NCBI GenBank assembly: GCA_964448855.1
Contig: CAYUXI010000001.1
Coordinates: 62,001 to 126,000, forward strand
Length of the DNA stretch: 64,000 nt
DNA from: QAMX01 sp964448855
GTDB taxonomy: Bacteria > Bacillota > Clostridia > Oscillospirales > QAMX01
Reading direction: 5' to 3'
Shown: positions 8,260 through 17,877 of the stretch, piece after piece
Layout: each line of letters begins with the position of its first letter
How positions within the stretch are numbered: position 1 is the first letter of the stretch
Translations under genes and position numbers: made by a program
Notes under the pieces: generated by a model
Told to the model about the DNA's origin: nothing
What the model saw: the letters and a program-made list of their open reading frames with translations, nothing else
Database searches by the model: none

Positions 8260-8587
8260 AGAGCGGGAAACGGCTGAACCCGGAGAATGGGTGCCTTATC
8301 AAAAGACAACGTGGAGCCGACTGGATGCCAACCGGAGCGAAGACGGCACGAGCGAACATCCGAAAGCGCCGCCGGAGCGCGATGAGCGAATCCGAGCGCA
8401 GGAACGAAACGTCGGTCGACAAATTTCCAGACTGACCGGAAGCATTCGCAAGCTGATCACCCGCAACGAAGACCTCATTGTGCTGGCGGTTGTGCTGCTG
8501 TTGTTGAGCGACTGCGAGGATGATCTGGAATTCCTGATCGCCGCCGCCGTGCTGTTCTATCCGAAAATCGCAGAATTGCTTCACTGA
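8252..8587 (+). CDS. small membrane-anchored hypothetical protein (TTG start)
   Basis: 111 residues, unrecognised. The N-terminal ~70 residues are polar and charged; the C terminus has two hydrophobic stretches (LIVLAVVLLLL and FLIAAAVLFYP) separated by an acidic turn SDCEDDLE, a hairpin-like membrane anchor. I chose the TTG at 8252 because it is preceded by ggggagaaggtg at a suitable distance and overlaps the upstream stop by eight bases; the longer frame from 8147 lies within the preceding gene. Its last seven bases overlap the convergent gene that ends at 8581. Confidence 0.7.
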   Translation: MFEERETAEPGEWVPYQKTTWSRLDANRSEDGTSEHPKAPPERDERIRAQERNVGRQISRLTGSIRKLITRNEDLIVLAVVLLLLSDCEDDLEFLIAAAVLFYPKIAELLH

Positions 8588-9336
8588 GCGGATGCGCCGT
8601 TCGGCAGCAGAAATTCATGGGCGTCCAATTCGTCAAACGACTGGGAAGTGACCACGGTCGATAAGACCAGCGTACCGGTATCGTCATACGATTCGCAGCG
8701 AATCACCAGACCGCTGTCAATGGATACATAGCAGTGCTCTGTGAGGCCATATGGCGCGGTATAAACGAGATAAATCGTCCAGAGCTGATTCAACTCACGA
8801 AAGGCCGTTTGCTGAATTTGTCGAGCGTTCAAATTCGTCAACGTCTCCACCGACGGCATCTTCGCTGTCTGGAATGCGGTGATGGCGCCGGTGTCAAAGG
8901 AGCGATACCGCTTTTGACCGGTTAGCCAGCCATACGTCCTGTCATCAGTGACCAGATACTCGGTGGACTGCACGCGATCCTGCATGGAAATGCGGAACAT
9001 TCCGTTTTGACTGCGAAGAGTGACCTGTGTGTCAAACTGTTTTCCTGTGGTATAGACGGATGTGGTATAGGACAGGGTATAAGTCTCCGGCAGCCGGAGC
9101 GAATCCAGAATGACACCAACGGTTTCCGGCGTCAGCTGAAATTGCAGGTAGTTTTCCGGGTCATTCAATAACGCAGGCGTCAGCTGTATGTCTGCATTCG
9201 TATAAGACGGACTCGGCACGACGATGGACGGCCGCTCGCCGGAAGGAAGCGATGACAGCCAGAATACAGAAACCAGAGCCACAATGACAAAAATCGTGAT
9301 GGCGGCAGCCAGTAAGGTTGTTTTTTTTTGTTGCAA
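8581..9336 (-). CDS. membrane-anchored exported protein, LolA-like
   Basis: 251 residues. After a short basic start there is one membrane helix (LLAAAITIFVIVALVSVFWL), then an extracytoplasmic domain rich in beta strands. Phrases such as YTLSYTTSVYTTGKQFDTQVTLRSQNG and a late GLVIRCESYDDTG resemble LolA/RseB-like lipoprotein-carrier folds; this is a fold-level impression only. The only plausible start is a TTG with a perfect aaaggaggg eight bases upstream. It is the last gene of a five-gene minus-strand operon with envelope glycopolymer enzymes, which fits an envelope role. Confidence 0.7.
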   Translation of the reverse strand: MQQKKTTLLAAAITIFVIVALVSVFWLSSLPSGERPSIVVPSPSYTNADIQLTPALLNDPENYLQFQLTPETVGVILDSLRLPETYTLSYTTSVYTTGKQFDTQVTLRSQNGMFRISMQDRVQSTEYLVTDDRTYGWLTGQKRYRSFDTGAITAFQTAKMPSVETLTNLNARQIQQTAFRELNQLWTIYLVYTAPYGLTEHCYVSIDSGLVIRCESYDDTGTLVLSTVVTSQSFDELDAHEFLLPNGASAQ

Positions 9337-9359
9337 TCGAATCCCCTCCTTTGCTGGTG

Positions 9360-10529
9360 TCAGATCGGACGAAACCGCTCCGGTGCAGGTTCACCGTAAA
9401 AATGGTGCAGAATGGCAGCAACAATGCGTTCAGATGCGTGACCATCCCCATACGGATTGACCGCGTGCGACATGGTTGCATAGAGCGCAGAGTCGGTCAA
9501 AAGCTGCGAGACTGCCGATACAATCTGTTCCTTCTCCGTTCCGATCAGAGAAACCGTTCCGGCAGTGACAGCTTCGGGACGCTCCGTCTCCGAGCGAAGC
9601 ACAAGCACAGGCTTACCGAGGGACGGCGCTTCTTCCTGCAAACCGCCGGAATCGGTCAAAACCAGATCACTCTTCTGAATCAGGTTGATGCTGTCGTCTA
9701 CCAGCAGCGGATCACACAAATAAACCCGCTCAGTCTGACCCAAGATCGAGGTGGCCGTCTGGCGTACCGTCGGACTGGGGTGCATCGGATACACAACGAT
9801 CAAATCCGGAAACCGGTCAATCAGCTCCTGAATGGCGTGCATGATGTTCTCAAGCGGCTTGCCGTAGTTTTCACGGCGATGTGCCGTCAAAAACAGCAGG
9901 CGCTTCTGCCGGAGAGCGGGGTCGTTCAAGAAAGGCAGGCGGAAGGTATACGGCGTGCGGGCAAGCATATGCACGGTGTCAATGGCGGTATTCCCGGTGA
10001 CGTAAATGGTGCCGGATGCGTTTTCACGGAGCAGATTGGCCTCGCTGGCTGCTGTCGGACAAAAATGCAGGTCAGCAAGGGGCGCAATCAACCGACGATT
10101 CATCTCCTCCGGGAAGGGCGAATACTTGTCATACGTTCTCAGTCCGGCTTCGACGTGCCCGACGGGAATCCGGGCATAGTAGGCGGACAGAGCGCCGATG
10201 AAGGCAGAGGATGTATCGCCGTGCACCAGAACGAGATCCGGCTGCGAATCCGCAAAAACCTTTTCCAGACCCTCCAGTGCACGCACGGAGATTGAGGTCA
10301 GCGTTTGACTCTGACGCATAATATTCAAATCGTAATCCGGATGAATCCCAAAGAGCGAAAGCACCGGGTCCAGAAGATCACGGTGCTGAGCGGTTACGGT
10401 CACGATGCTTTCAATTTTTGGATTTTGCCGAAGAGACAACACAAGAGGCGCCATCTTGGTGGCTTCCGGCCGCGTCCCAAAAACGCTCATGACCCGAAGC
10501 CGGTCGTGTGGTTGCTTCACTGTATTCAC
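9360..10529 (-). CDS. wecB: UDP-N-acetylglucosamine 2-epimerase (non-hydrolysing)
   Basis: Interconverts UDP-GlcNAc and UDP-ManNAc in the cytoplasm, supplying ManNAc for wall glycopolymers. The N-terminal FGTRPEATKMAPL and the catalytic region GHVEAGLRT and FPEEMNRRLIAPLADLHFCPT are hallmarks; TDSGGLQEE near the C terminus binds the UDP-sugar. I chose GTG at 10529 because ggag lies six bases before it, within the end of the upstream gene; a TTG at 10535 is too close to that site. It directly follows a TagO/WecA-type transferase gene, the expected partner. In Gram-positives this gene is also called mnaA. Confidence 0.93.
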   Translation of the reverse strand: MNTVKQPHDRLRVMSVFGTRPEATKMAPLVLSLRQNPKIESIVTVTAQHRDLLDPVLSLFGIHPDYDLNIMRQSQTLTSISVRALEGLEKVFADSQPDLVLVHGDTSSAFIGALSAYYARIPVGHVEAGLRTYDKYSPFPEEMNRRLIAPLADLHFCPTAASEANLLRENASGTIYVTGNTAIDTVHMLARTPYTFRLPFLNDPALRQKRLLFLTAHRRENYGKPLENIMHAIQELIDRFPDLIVVYPMHPSPTVRQTATSILGQTERVYLCDPLLVDDSINLIQKSDLVLTDSGGLQEEAPSLGKPVLVLRSETERPEAVTAGTVSLIGTEKEQIVSAVSQLLTDSALYATMSHAVNPYGDGHASERIVAAILHHFYGEPAPERFRPI

Positions 10530-10539
10530 GTGCAACTCC

Positions 10540-11649
10540 TCATTCTTTTTTGGTTTCCTGGACTGGCCCCTGATTCTCGGCTTCGTGCAGCGCTTTCAGA
10601 TGGCGTTCATGTGCCAAATAGAGGCGAATCGCTGCCGCGGCGGAAATGAGAATCACAATCCCCATCAAAATCAGTTTGATGGTGTTGCTGTTTGTCAGGA
10701 GAATGGCGGAAAGGCCAAGCACAGCACTGGCTGCATACAAAACAGCAACCGCCTGCTTCTGAGACATCCCCATGTCAATCAGCTTGTGGTGGATATGCCC
10801 GCGGTCGGCTTCCCAGGGCTTTTTCCCGTGAATCAGACGGCGAATGATGGCAATCAGGGTATCGAAAATCGGCAGACCAAGCACCAGGAAGGGGAGGCCG
10901 AAGTTCAAAAAGGTGAACCATTTGAAATTGCCGGAAATCGAAACCGTCCCCAGAATAAAGCCGAGAAACAGCGCGCCGGAATCCCCCATGAAGATTTTAG
11001 CCGGATTGAAATTGTAGGGCAAAAAGCCCAGACAGGCACCGGCGAGCGCAGCGATGATCAAAGCGGTTGTGGCATCACCGAGCTGCACAACGATCAGGAA
11101 GATCGAGAAGGAAGCGATGGTCGAAACACCGCAGGCCAGCCCGTCCAGACCGTCAATCAGGTTGACGGCATTGGAAAGACCGACAATCCAGAGAATGGTC
11201 ACAGGGATGGAAAGCGAGGACAAAAGAATCTGTCCGCCTTCGGCAAAATGGAAAAAGTCCGAGATGAAGTCGATGCGCAGACCACAGGCCACCGGAATCA
11301 CGGCGGCAACAATCTGCCCTAAAAATTTCAGCTTGGCATCCAGCACGAAGCGGTCATCAATGGCGCCCAGCAGAACAATCAGCGAGGCACCCAGAAGAAT
11401 CCCGATCAACTGCTTGGAGAGGTGACAGTTGACCAGAACGGCAATCAGGAAGGCCAGATAGATGGCCAGCCCGCCCCAGAGGGGGATGGGCTTTTTGTGC
11501 ATCCTGCGAGCATCTTTGGGGACATCAATGGCACCTGCACGGCAGGCGAGCTTCTTCACGAGCGGCGTGGCAATCAGGGCAATACCGACAGCACAAAGGA
11601 ATGTGAATAAACAACGGAGCAGCGTGTCGCTGCTGAGTTTGGAAAACAT
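10540..11649 (-). CDS. tagO: undecaprenyl-phosphate GlcNAc-1-phosphate transferase (TagO/WecA type)
   Basis: Polytopic membrane enzyme that starts wall teichoic acid or related glycopolymer synthesis by moving GlcNAc-1-P to undecaprenyl phosphate. About eleven hydrophobic segments over 369 residues. The family motifs are visible: LLGAIDDRF (Asp pair), NAVNLIDGLDGLA, FMGDSGALFLG and the His-rich loop DRGHIHHKL. The charged C-terminal tail (LAHERHLKALHEAENQG) is cytoplasmic. The next gene, ten bases on, makes UDP-ManNAc, consistent with a ManNAc-GlcNAc linkage unit. MraY is a relative but has different motifs around the His loop. Confidence 0.9.
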   Translation of the reverse strand: MFSKLSSDTLLRCLFTFLCAVGIALIATPLVKKLACRAGAIDVPKDARRMHKKPIPLWGGLAIYLAFLIAVLVNCHLSKQLIGILLGASLIVLLGAIDDRFVLDAKLKFLGQIVAAVIPVACGLRIDFISDFFHFAEGGQILLSSLSIPVTILWIVGLSNAVNLIDGLDGLACGVSTIASFSIFLIVVQLGDATTALIIAALAGACLGFLPYNFNPAKIFMGDSGALFLGFILGTVSISGNFKWFTFLNFGLPFLVLGLPIFDTLIAIIRRLIHGKKPWEADRGHIHHKLIDMGMSQKQAVAVLYAASAVLGLSAILLTNSNTIKLILMGIVILISAAAAIRLYLAHERHLKALHEAENQGPVQETKKE

Positions 11650-11678
11650 GAACAGGATCCTCCTTCGAACTGCACGGT

Positions 11679-12698
11679 TCAGTTCGCAAAACGCGGTTTC
11701 CGGACAAAGCCGACTTTTTTATACACCTTTTCCAGCATCCGCTCAGCCGAACGTGACGCTTTGGCAGCACCGGCGGAATAGATAGATTCCAGATAGGCTT
11801 TATCCTTCAAAAGTGCATTGGCCTGTTCGCGAATGGGGCGGAGCTTGTCGCAGGTCAATTCGCCGACGGCGGATTTGAATTCGCCATAGCCCAGACCGTC
11901 AAATTCGTGTGCAATTTCGTCAAAGCTCTTTCCGCTCAGAGATGCGTAAATCGACATCAGGTTGGAGATGCCTTTTTTGGTCTCCGGGTCATAACGGACG
12001 CACATATCGCTGTCTGTGACTGCGCGGCGGAATTTGCGCATAATGACGTCATCTGTATCCTTCAGCAGAATGCAGCCGGAATCATCATCGGACTTGGACA
12101 TTTTCTTGTCAGGCTCTGACAGGCTCATAATCCGTGCCCCGACCTTCGGAAGAACAGGCTCCGGCAGCGTGAAGACATCGCCGTACAGGTTGTTGAACCG
12201 CGTTGCAATGTCACGGCAGATTTCCACGTGCTGCTTCTGATCCTCGCCGACAGGGACCACGTCCGTGTGGTACAGGAGAATGTCAGCGGCCATCAGCACC
12301 GGATAGGTAAACAGCCCGGCGTTGATGTTGTCAGCGTGCTTGGCAGATTTGTCCTTGAACTGCGTCATACGCGACAGCTCGCCGAACATCGTATAGCAGC
12401 TGAGCACCCAGGAAAGCTCTGCATGAGCGGGTACATGGCTCTGAATAAACAGCGTGCATTTTTCCGGATCCAGACCGGACGCGATATAGTAAGCCAGCTG
12501 TTCCAAAGCATTCCGACGCAGTTCAGCCGGATCGAGCCGAATGGTGATGGAATGCATATCCACAATACAAAAATACGATTCATACTGCTCGACAAGATCC
12601 GTCCAGTTCTTGATGGCACCCAGATAGGAGCCGAGGGTCAAAGCGCCGGTCGGTTTGATGCCGCTGAACTGAATCAGCCGCTTTTCATTGGTTTCCAT
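11679..12698 (-). CDS. trpS: tryptophanyl-tRNA synthetase
   Basis: Charges tRNA-Trp. 339 residues, the usual length for the bacterial class I dimeric enzyme. The HIGH-equivalent is in SGIKPTGALTLGSYLGA and the KMSKS loop is PDKKMSKSDDD. The ATG at 12698 has aaaggag upstream; the longer frame to 12761 extends into the neighbouring gene's end and is rejected. It sits second in a minus-strand operon after an aminotransferase; no T-box or tryptophan leader is visible in the short gap before it. Confidence 0.96.
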   Translation of the reverse strand: METNEKRLIQFSGIKPTGALTLGSYLGAIKNWTDLVEQYESYFCIVDMHSITIRLDPAELRRNALEQLAYYIASGLDPEKCTLFIQSHVPAHAELSWVLSCYTMFGELSRMTQFKDKSAKHADNINAGLFTYPVLMAADILLYHTDVVPVGEDQKQHVEICRDIATRFNNLYGDVFTLPEPVLPKVGARIMSLSEPDKKMSKSDDDSGCILLKDTDDVIMRKFRRAVTDSDMCVRYDPETKKGISNLMSIYASLSGKSFDEIAHEFDGLGYGEFKSAVGELTCDKLRPIREQANALLKDKAYLESIYSAGAAKASRSAERMLEKVYKKVGFVRKPRFAN

Positions 12699-12723
12699 GG
12701 TTTGTCTTGCTCCTTTTTGCAGT

Positions 12724-13923
12724 TCAGCGATTTGCGGCGAGATATTCCTCAGCCGTTTCACCCAAAATTTTCATACCGGATTCAATCTGTGCTTCGGTCG
12801 GCAATGAGAAGTTCAGCCGGAAGGACGGCGAAATCTCTTTTTCGTCCGCACAGAAAGAAGCACCGGGGACCGCAGCGACCAGACGTTTGGAGGCCATATT
12901 GCAGAAATCCATGCTGTCGGAACCCTGCGGGAGCGAGCACCAGACAAACAGACCGCCGTCCGGTCGACCGACATGAATCGCAGAGGGGAAGAATCTGGCT
13001 GCGGCATCCAGCATGGTATCCCGCTTCTTGACATAAAGCGAACGAATGGATGCAATGTGCGCATCCAGATCATAGCGGCGCAGATATTCGGAAATAACCA
13101 TCTGGAAGAAGAGATTCGTATGAACGTCGCTGACCTGCTTGGCAACCGTCAGCTTCGAGATGAATGCACGGTCTGCCAGCACATAGCCAACGCGAATGCC
13201 CGGCGCAATGATCTTGGAAAAGGATCCGACGAAAATGACATGGCCGTCACGATCCAGACTCTTGATCGTCGGCACATCTGCGCCGGAGTAGCGCAACTCA
13301 AAATAGGGGCTGTCTTCCAGAATCATGAAATGATACTGCTCAGCCAGCTCCAGCAAACGCTGACGTTTGGCCAGGCTCATGGTGACACCGGACGGATTCT
13401 GGAAGGTCGGAATGACGTACAAAAGGCGCACACGCGAATCCTGGCGGAGATAAGCCTCCAGAGCCTCCGTATCGATTCCGTCTTCCTGAACCGGAATGCC
13501 GTGGAGATTCAGGCCATAGGAGCGGAACGCATTCAATGCGCCGACAAAGCTGGGGTTTTCGCAGACAACGGTATCTCCGGCGTTGCAGAGAATTTTCGCC
13601 GTCATTTCAATTCCCTGTTGCCCGCCGGAGACAATGATCAGATCGTCGCGCTCAGAGCCTGTGGCATACTTGGTCTGCATCCGGTTGCGCATTTGTTCGC
13701 GCAGCGGTGCATATCCTTCGGAAATACCGTATTGCAGCGCCGAGGCGTAGTGGCAGCTGAGCAGCTCTTCGGAAATGTCGCGAATTTCGGCCGCCGGGAA
13801 AGATTCCGCAGCCGGATTGCCTGCTGCAAAAGAAATCACATCCGGATTCTGCGTGACTTTCAGAATTTCACGGATGGCGGATGGTGCAAGGGAGCTGATT
13901 CGATCAGCAAATTGATATGTCAT
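12724..13923 (-). CDS. PLP-dependent aminotransferase, class I/II (MocR/LysN-like)
   Basis: 399 residues. Fold-type I aminotransferase of the group that includes 2-aminoadipate aminotransferases and the enzyme domain of MocR regulators. Visible marks: ISFAAGNPAAESFP, SGGQQGIEMTAKIL, YVIPTFQNPSGVTMS, and the PLP lysine in FVGSFSKIIAPGIRVGYVLA. No helix-turn-helix domain is present, so it is an enzyme and not a regulator. It is the first gene of the minus operon, behind a promoter at 14049-14077 and a ~115-base leader. The substrate is uncertain: branched-chain, aromatic or 2-aminoadipate are all possible. Confidence 0.88.
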   Translation of the reverse strand: MTYQFADRISSLAPSAIREILKVTQNPDVISFAAGNPAAESFPAAEIRDISEELLSCHYASALQYGISEGYAPLREQMRNRMQTKYATGSERDDLIIVSGGQQGIEMTAKILCNAGDTVVCENPSFVGALNAFRSYGLNLHGIPVQEDGIDTEALEAYLRQDSRVRLLYVIPTFQNPSGVTMSLAKRQRLLELAEQYHFMILEDSPYFELRYSGADVPTIKSLDRDGHVIFVGSFSKIIAPGIRVGYVLADRAFISKLTVAKQVSDVHTNLFFQMVISEYLRRYDLDAHIASIRSLYVKKRDTMLDAAARFFPSAIHVGRPDGGLFVWCSLPQGSDSMDFCNMASKRLVAAVPGASFCADEKEISPSFRLNFSLPTEAQIESGMKILGETAEEYLAANR

Positions 13924-14048
13924 AATAAAAATGAACCACCTTTCGTCGCATCTGTTCTCAGCACATCAAGACAGGCGTTTGCATCAGAAACGGGAAACAA
14001 AACGTCCATAAACGAACAAACAAAGAGTGCTGAAAATGATCTCTCTAT

Positions 14049-14077
14049 ATTCTATCACAAACGCTCGAAAATCGCAA
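14049..14077 (-). promoter_or_regulatory. sigma-A promoter for the aminotransferase-trpS operon
   Basis: On the minus strand TTGCGA, a 17-base spacer and TAGAAT. It lies about 125 bases before the aminotransferase start and points into a five-gene operon. Confidence 0.65.
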
Positions 14078-14167
14078 GGCATTCTCCGGGGATTCACGGT
14101 AGCGTTCTGACGAAAATCATCGAATTTTGCCGTGCATCGGAAAGAATCGCATCAGAATGCCATCTAC

Positions 14168-14196
14168 TTGCATTTCAGGAAGAAAAATGATATAAT
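14168..14196 (+). promoter_or_regulatory. sigma-A promoter for smc
   Basis: TTGCAT, 17-base spacer, TATAAT. It leaves a leader of about 90 bases before the smc GTG start and argues against starts upstream of it. Confidence 0.75.
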
Positions 14197-14293
14197 ACAA
14201 GGTGTTTGCAGCGAAATCGGGGCGTACATGAGAGCGCCGTGCGCTCCTGTTTTTCTCTGTTTCAGTACATCAGAGTTGGGTGGAATCTGTACC

Positions 14294-17200
14294 GTGTATT
14301 TGAAATCGCTGGAGCTGTATGGCTTCAAATCTTTTCCGGACCGGGTCAAAATTGATTTTGGCTCCGGCTCAACCGGGATTGTTGGCCCAAACGGCAGCGG
14401 GAAATCGAATATTTCTGATGCAATTCGCTGGGTTCTTGGGGAACAGTCCTCCAAAATGCTGCGAGGCAACAAAACGGAAGATGTTGTGTTCAGCGGTACG
14501 GAAAAGAGAAAACCACTGGGCATGGCTGAGGTTTCGCTGGTCTTTGACAATACGGCGCATTTTCTCAAAAGCGACGCGGACGAGGTCACCATCACCCGTC
14601 GGTATTACCTCTCCGGCGAAAGCGAATATCGCATCAATAAGAAACAGGTCCGCCTCAAGGATGTCCGGGAATTGTTCATGGACACTGGCCTTGGGCGGGA
14701 CGGCTATTCCGTCATCGGTCAGGGCAAGATCGATGAGATCCTGTCGCAGAAAAGCGAAGACAGACGTGAAATTTTCGAAGAGGCGGCCGGTATTTCCAAA
14801 TACCGGGTTCGCAAGGAAGAAGCCGAACGCAAATTGACGAACGCGGCAGACAATCTGACGCGCCTTGCGGATATTATTTCGGAGCTGGAAGTCCAGATTG
14901 TCCCGCTGGAAAAGAAGGCAGCCCGTGCCGCAACCTATTTGCTGCTCCATGACGAGCTGCGCGACCTGGAGACCGATATCTGGTCTGAACGTCTGGAAGA
15001 ACTGAAAACGCAGATGACCAAAGCGTCTGGCAACCTGAAAATCTGCGAAACCATGCTGGCTGAATCCAGAATTGCACTGGAACGCTTTTATCAGGAAGCA
15101 GAAGAAGCGACGGAAGCCGTCGCCGAAGGAAACAGCAAGGCAGAAATGCTTCGCCAGACCCTGCGGGAACAGGAGGCATCGCTCTCTGAGCTGGATGCGG
15201 CGGCGGCCGCCGCCGGAGCCAATGCTCAGCACCTCGAATTGCAGAAAACGCGTTTGAGCAGAGAACTGACGGAAAAAGAAAGCACCGGCGAGCAGCACAG
15301 ACAGCAGCTGCAAAAGAATCTGGACGATCTGGCACAGCTGGAACAGAAAAAAGTGGCCTGCGAAGACCGCTTGAATCAGCTCTATGCACAGAGCGAAACG
15401 CTGGCGCGTGAAATCGGGGACTCTGCCCGGCAGCTGGAAGGTCTGCACGCCGAAGAAGCCATTCTCCGAATGGACATCGAAGAGGCCAAAAACGACCTGT
15501 CCGCGGTTCAGACACTGTCCCGTGAGCTGGAAACGAGACAGTCGGAAGAAGCGGACGGATTGGCAACGGCGCAGTCGGAGCTGGAAGCCGAACAGGCGAC
15601 AGCTGCCACTGTTGCGGCGCATCGCGCCAAACAGCAGGAAAAGGTGGACGAGCTTCGCAATGCATGGAACGGCTACCAACTGCTGGTCAAACGCCGTGAA
15701 ACCGTGTCGAAGGAAGCCAATGATGAAAAGCTGCGACTGACCATGGAAGTCAGCAACCTGACCTCCAGACACAAAATGCTCTCTGATTTGCAGCGCGATT
15801 ATGAAGGGTATTCCAAAGCTGTCAAAACACTGATGCAGCTGCATGGCCGGGGGACGATGCCCGGTATTTGCGGGACGGTCGGTGAATTGATTCGCGTGAA
15901 TCCGGAGCATACGCTCGCAATTGAAACGGCACTGGGCGGCGCTTTGCAGAATGTGGTCACAAAAACGGAAGAAGATGCAAAAGCAGCCATTGAATACCTG
16001 AAACGAACCGATGCGGGCCGGGCGACTTTCCTGCCCGTCAGCGCGATTCGAGGCAACATCCTACAGGAAAACGGCCTATCTGCTGAACCGGGCTTTGTCG
16101 GGATTGCAGTCGAGCTCTGCACGTTTGAGCCAACCTATACCGGCATTTTCCATTCACTGCTTGGCAGAACGGCTGTCTTTGACAGCCTGGATTCCGCTGT
16201 CCGTACCGCGAAAAAACGCGGACACCGATTCCGGATTGTGACCCTGGACGGACAAGTGATCAACGCAGGCGGCTCCATGACCGGCGGCAGCGCCGGTCGA
16301 AACACCGGGATTCTTTCCCGCGCCAATGATATTCAAAAACTGGAGGAAAACCTCCAAACACTGACAGAACAGAAAAAACAGGCTGAGAAACGTGTGGAAG
16401 AAGCGGAACGCCAGCTAAAAGAAGTTCGTTACCAGTTGACGTCTGCGGAGGATGAAATTCGTTCTGCGGAGGATCAGCTGCTTTCGCTGAATCTGGCCGT
16501 GCAGCAGCAGGAAAAGCTGATTCTGTCCAGTCGGGAAAAAGTCGAAACCCTATCAAAAAACCGTGAACGCACCAGAGAACGTGCAGGGGAGCTGGAACGG
16601 CAGGCCGTCGAGCTGCAGAACCAAATCCAAGAGCTGGCGGCTCACATGGATAAGCTGCAGGGAAAGACGCAGGCTCTTTCCGGTCAACAGTCGGATACGG
16701 AGCAGCAGCGAAACACGCTCTCAGAAAGCATTACAGATCAACGCGTCCAGCTGGCCTCCCTGACAACGCAGACTGATCATCTCCGTGAAACGGTGGATGC
16801 TGTAAAAAAGCAAATTGCAGATGCGCAGATGGCCGGTCGGGATGTTCGGAGCGAAATGGAAAAAATCGCCGAAGACCTTCGACGTCTGGAAGAAGAACAG
16901 ACGGTTCGGACAGCCAGACAAGCCGAGTGCCGGAACGCCATCCAAACGCTTGAAGCAGACGTGGAACGGTTGCAAAAGCAGCGAATGGCTGATGAAGCTC
17001 GGAAAACCGAGTCGGATGCCAATGCCCGGACGGTTTCGGAACGCGTCATTCAGATGGAACGCGAATATACCCGTCTTGAAACCATTGTCAATGACGGAGA
17101 GCAGGAACGCAAACGCATCTCCGATCAGATGTGGGAGCAATACGAGCTGACGCCGGGAGAAGCGGCGGCACGCGCAAAACCGGTGGAAAACCGCGCACAG

Positions 17201-17875
17201 GTTCAGCGCCGCATCGCGGAGCTGAAATCCAAAAAACGTGCACTTGGCGATGTGGATACTGGAGCCATTGACGAGCTGAAGCAATTGAAAGAACGGTATG
17301 CATACCTGACGGCACAACAGGCTGACCTTGCAAAATCGACACAGGAACTCACAGACCTGATTGATGGCATCACGGATGAAATGAAAACACTGTTCGAAAC
17401 GACCTTCGATGAGGTCAGCGATTCGTTCGGAACGGTGTTCCGCGAAATTTTCGGCGGAGGCCGCGCAGAACTCGTACTTGCAGATCGCAGCGACGTGTTA
17501 AACTGCGGCATCGAGATTCACGTACAACCGCCCGGAAAAAGCCTGAAAATGCTGAGCCTGCTTTCCGGTGGCGAAAAAGCATTGGTTGCCATTGCACTGT
17601 ATTTTTCAATTTTGCGCATTCGACCGGCACCGTTTTGCGTATTGGATGAAATTGATGCGGCTCTGGACGAAAAGAATGTTGCTCGCTTTGCGGCATATTT
17701 GAGCCGATTCGCACAAAAAACACAATTCATTCTGATCACGCACCGGCGCGGAACCATGGAAATTGCTGACCGCATCTACGGCATTACGATGCAGGAGCAG
17801 GGAATTTCCAAGGTGATCCCGCTCGATATGGCCGAAGTCGAAAAACGCTTCATGAAACAAACGGAAGGAGCTTAA
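14294..17875 (+). CDS. smc: chromosome segregation protein SMC
   Basis: 1193-residue condensin subunit. The N-terminal head has Walker A (GPNGSGKSNISDAIRWVLGE), then a long coiled coil, a hinge roughly at residues 510-670 (GICGTVGELIRV ... GGSMTGGSAG), a returning coiled coil and the C-terminal head with signature LSLLSGGEKALVAIAL and Walker B (CVLDEIDAALDEKN). The GTG start gives the standard VYLKSLELYGFKSF; upstream starts in the same frame fall between promoter and gene or before it. ftsY follows after two bases, the common Firmicutes order; rnc, often upstream, is absent here. Confidence 0.97.
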   Translation: MYLKSLELYGFKSFPDRVKIDFGSGSTGIVGPNGSGKSNISDAIRWVLGEQSSKMLRGNKTEDVVFSGTEKRKPLGMAEVSLVFDNTAHFLKSDADEVTITRRYYLSGESEYRINKKQVRLKDVRELFMDTGLGRDGYSVIGQGKIDEILSQKSEDRREIFEEAAGISKYRVRKEEAERKLTNAADNLTRLADIISELEVQIVPLEKKAARAATYLLLHDELRDLETDIWSERLEELKTQMTKASGNLKICETMLAESRIALERFYQEAEEATEAVAEGNSKAEMLRQTLREQEASLSELDAAAAAAGANAQHLELQKTRLSRELTEKESTGEQHRQQLQKNLDDLAQLEQKKVACEDRLNQLYAQSETLAREIGDSARQLEGLHAEEAILRMDIEEAKNDLSAVQTLSRELETRQSEEADGLATAQSELEAEQATAATVAAHRAKQQEKVDELRNAWNGYQLLVKRRETVSKEANDEKLRLTMEVSNLTSRHKMLSDLQRDYEGYSKAVKTLMQLHGRGTMPGICGTVGELIRVNPEHTLAIETALGGALQNVVTKTEEDAKAAIEYLKRTDAGRATFLPVSAIRGNILQENGLSAEPGFVGIAVELCTFEPTYTGIFHSLLGRTAVFDSLDSAVRTAKKRGHRFRIVTLDGQVINAGGSMTGGSAGRNTGILSRANDIQKLEENLQTLTEQKKQAEKRVEEAERQLKEVRYQLTSAEDEIRSAEDQLLSLNLAVQQQEKLILSSREKVETLSKNRERTRERAGELERQAVELQNQIQELAAHMDKLQGKTQALSGQQSDTEQQRNTLSESITDQRVQLASLTTQTDHLRETVDAVKKQIADAQMAGRDVRSEMEKIAEDLRRLEEEQTVRTARQAECRNAIQTLEADVERLQKQRMADEARKTESDANARTVSERVIQMEREYTRLETIVNDGEQERKRISDQMWEQYELTPGEAAARAKPVENRAQVQRRIAELKSKKRALGDVDTGAIDELKQLKERYAYLTAQQADLAKSTQELTDLIDGITDEMKTLFETTFDEVSDSFGTVFREIFGGGRAELVLADRSDVLNCGIEIHVQPPGKSLKMLSLLSGGEKALVAIALYFSILRIRPAPFCVLDEIDAALDEKNVARFAAYLSRFAQKTQFILITHRRGTMEIADRIYGITMQEQGISKVIPLDMAEVEKRFMKQTEGA

Positions 17876-17877
17876 TC

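Larger units (their letters stand above)
13924..14293. other. divergent intergenic region, aminotransferase/smc
   Basis: 370 bases without a gene. It holds the leftward promoter (14049-14077), the rightward smc promoter (14168-14196) and, in the aminotransferase leader, an inverted pair TCAGCAC (13958-13964) and GTGCTGA (14027-14033) that could close a 62-base RNA domain. No coding sequence is convincing here. Confidence 0.6.

Noticed and set aside
14369..15910. Minus-strand frame opposite smc
   Set aside because: Antisense of the coiled-coil coding region; no start signals.
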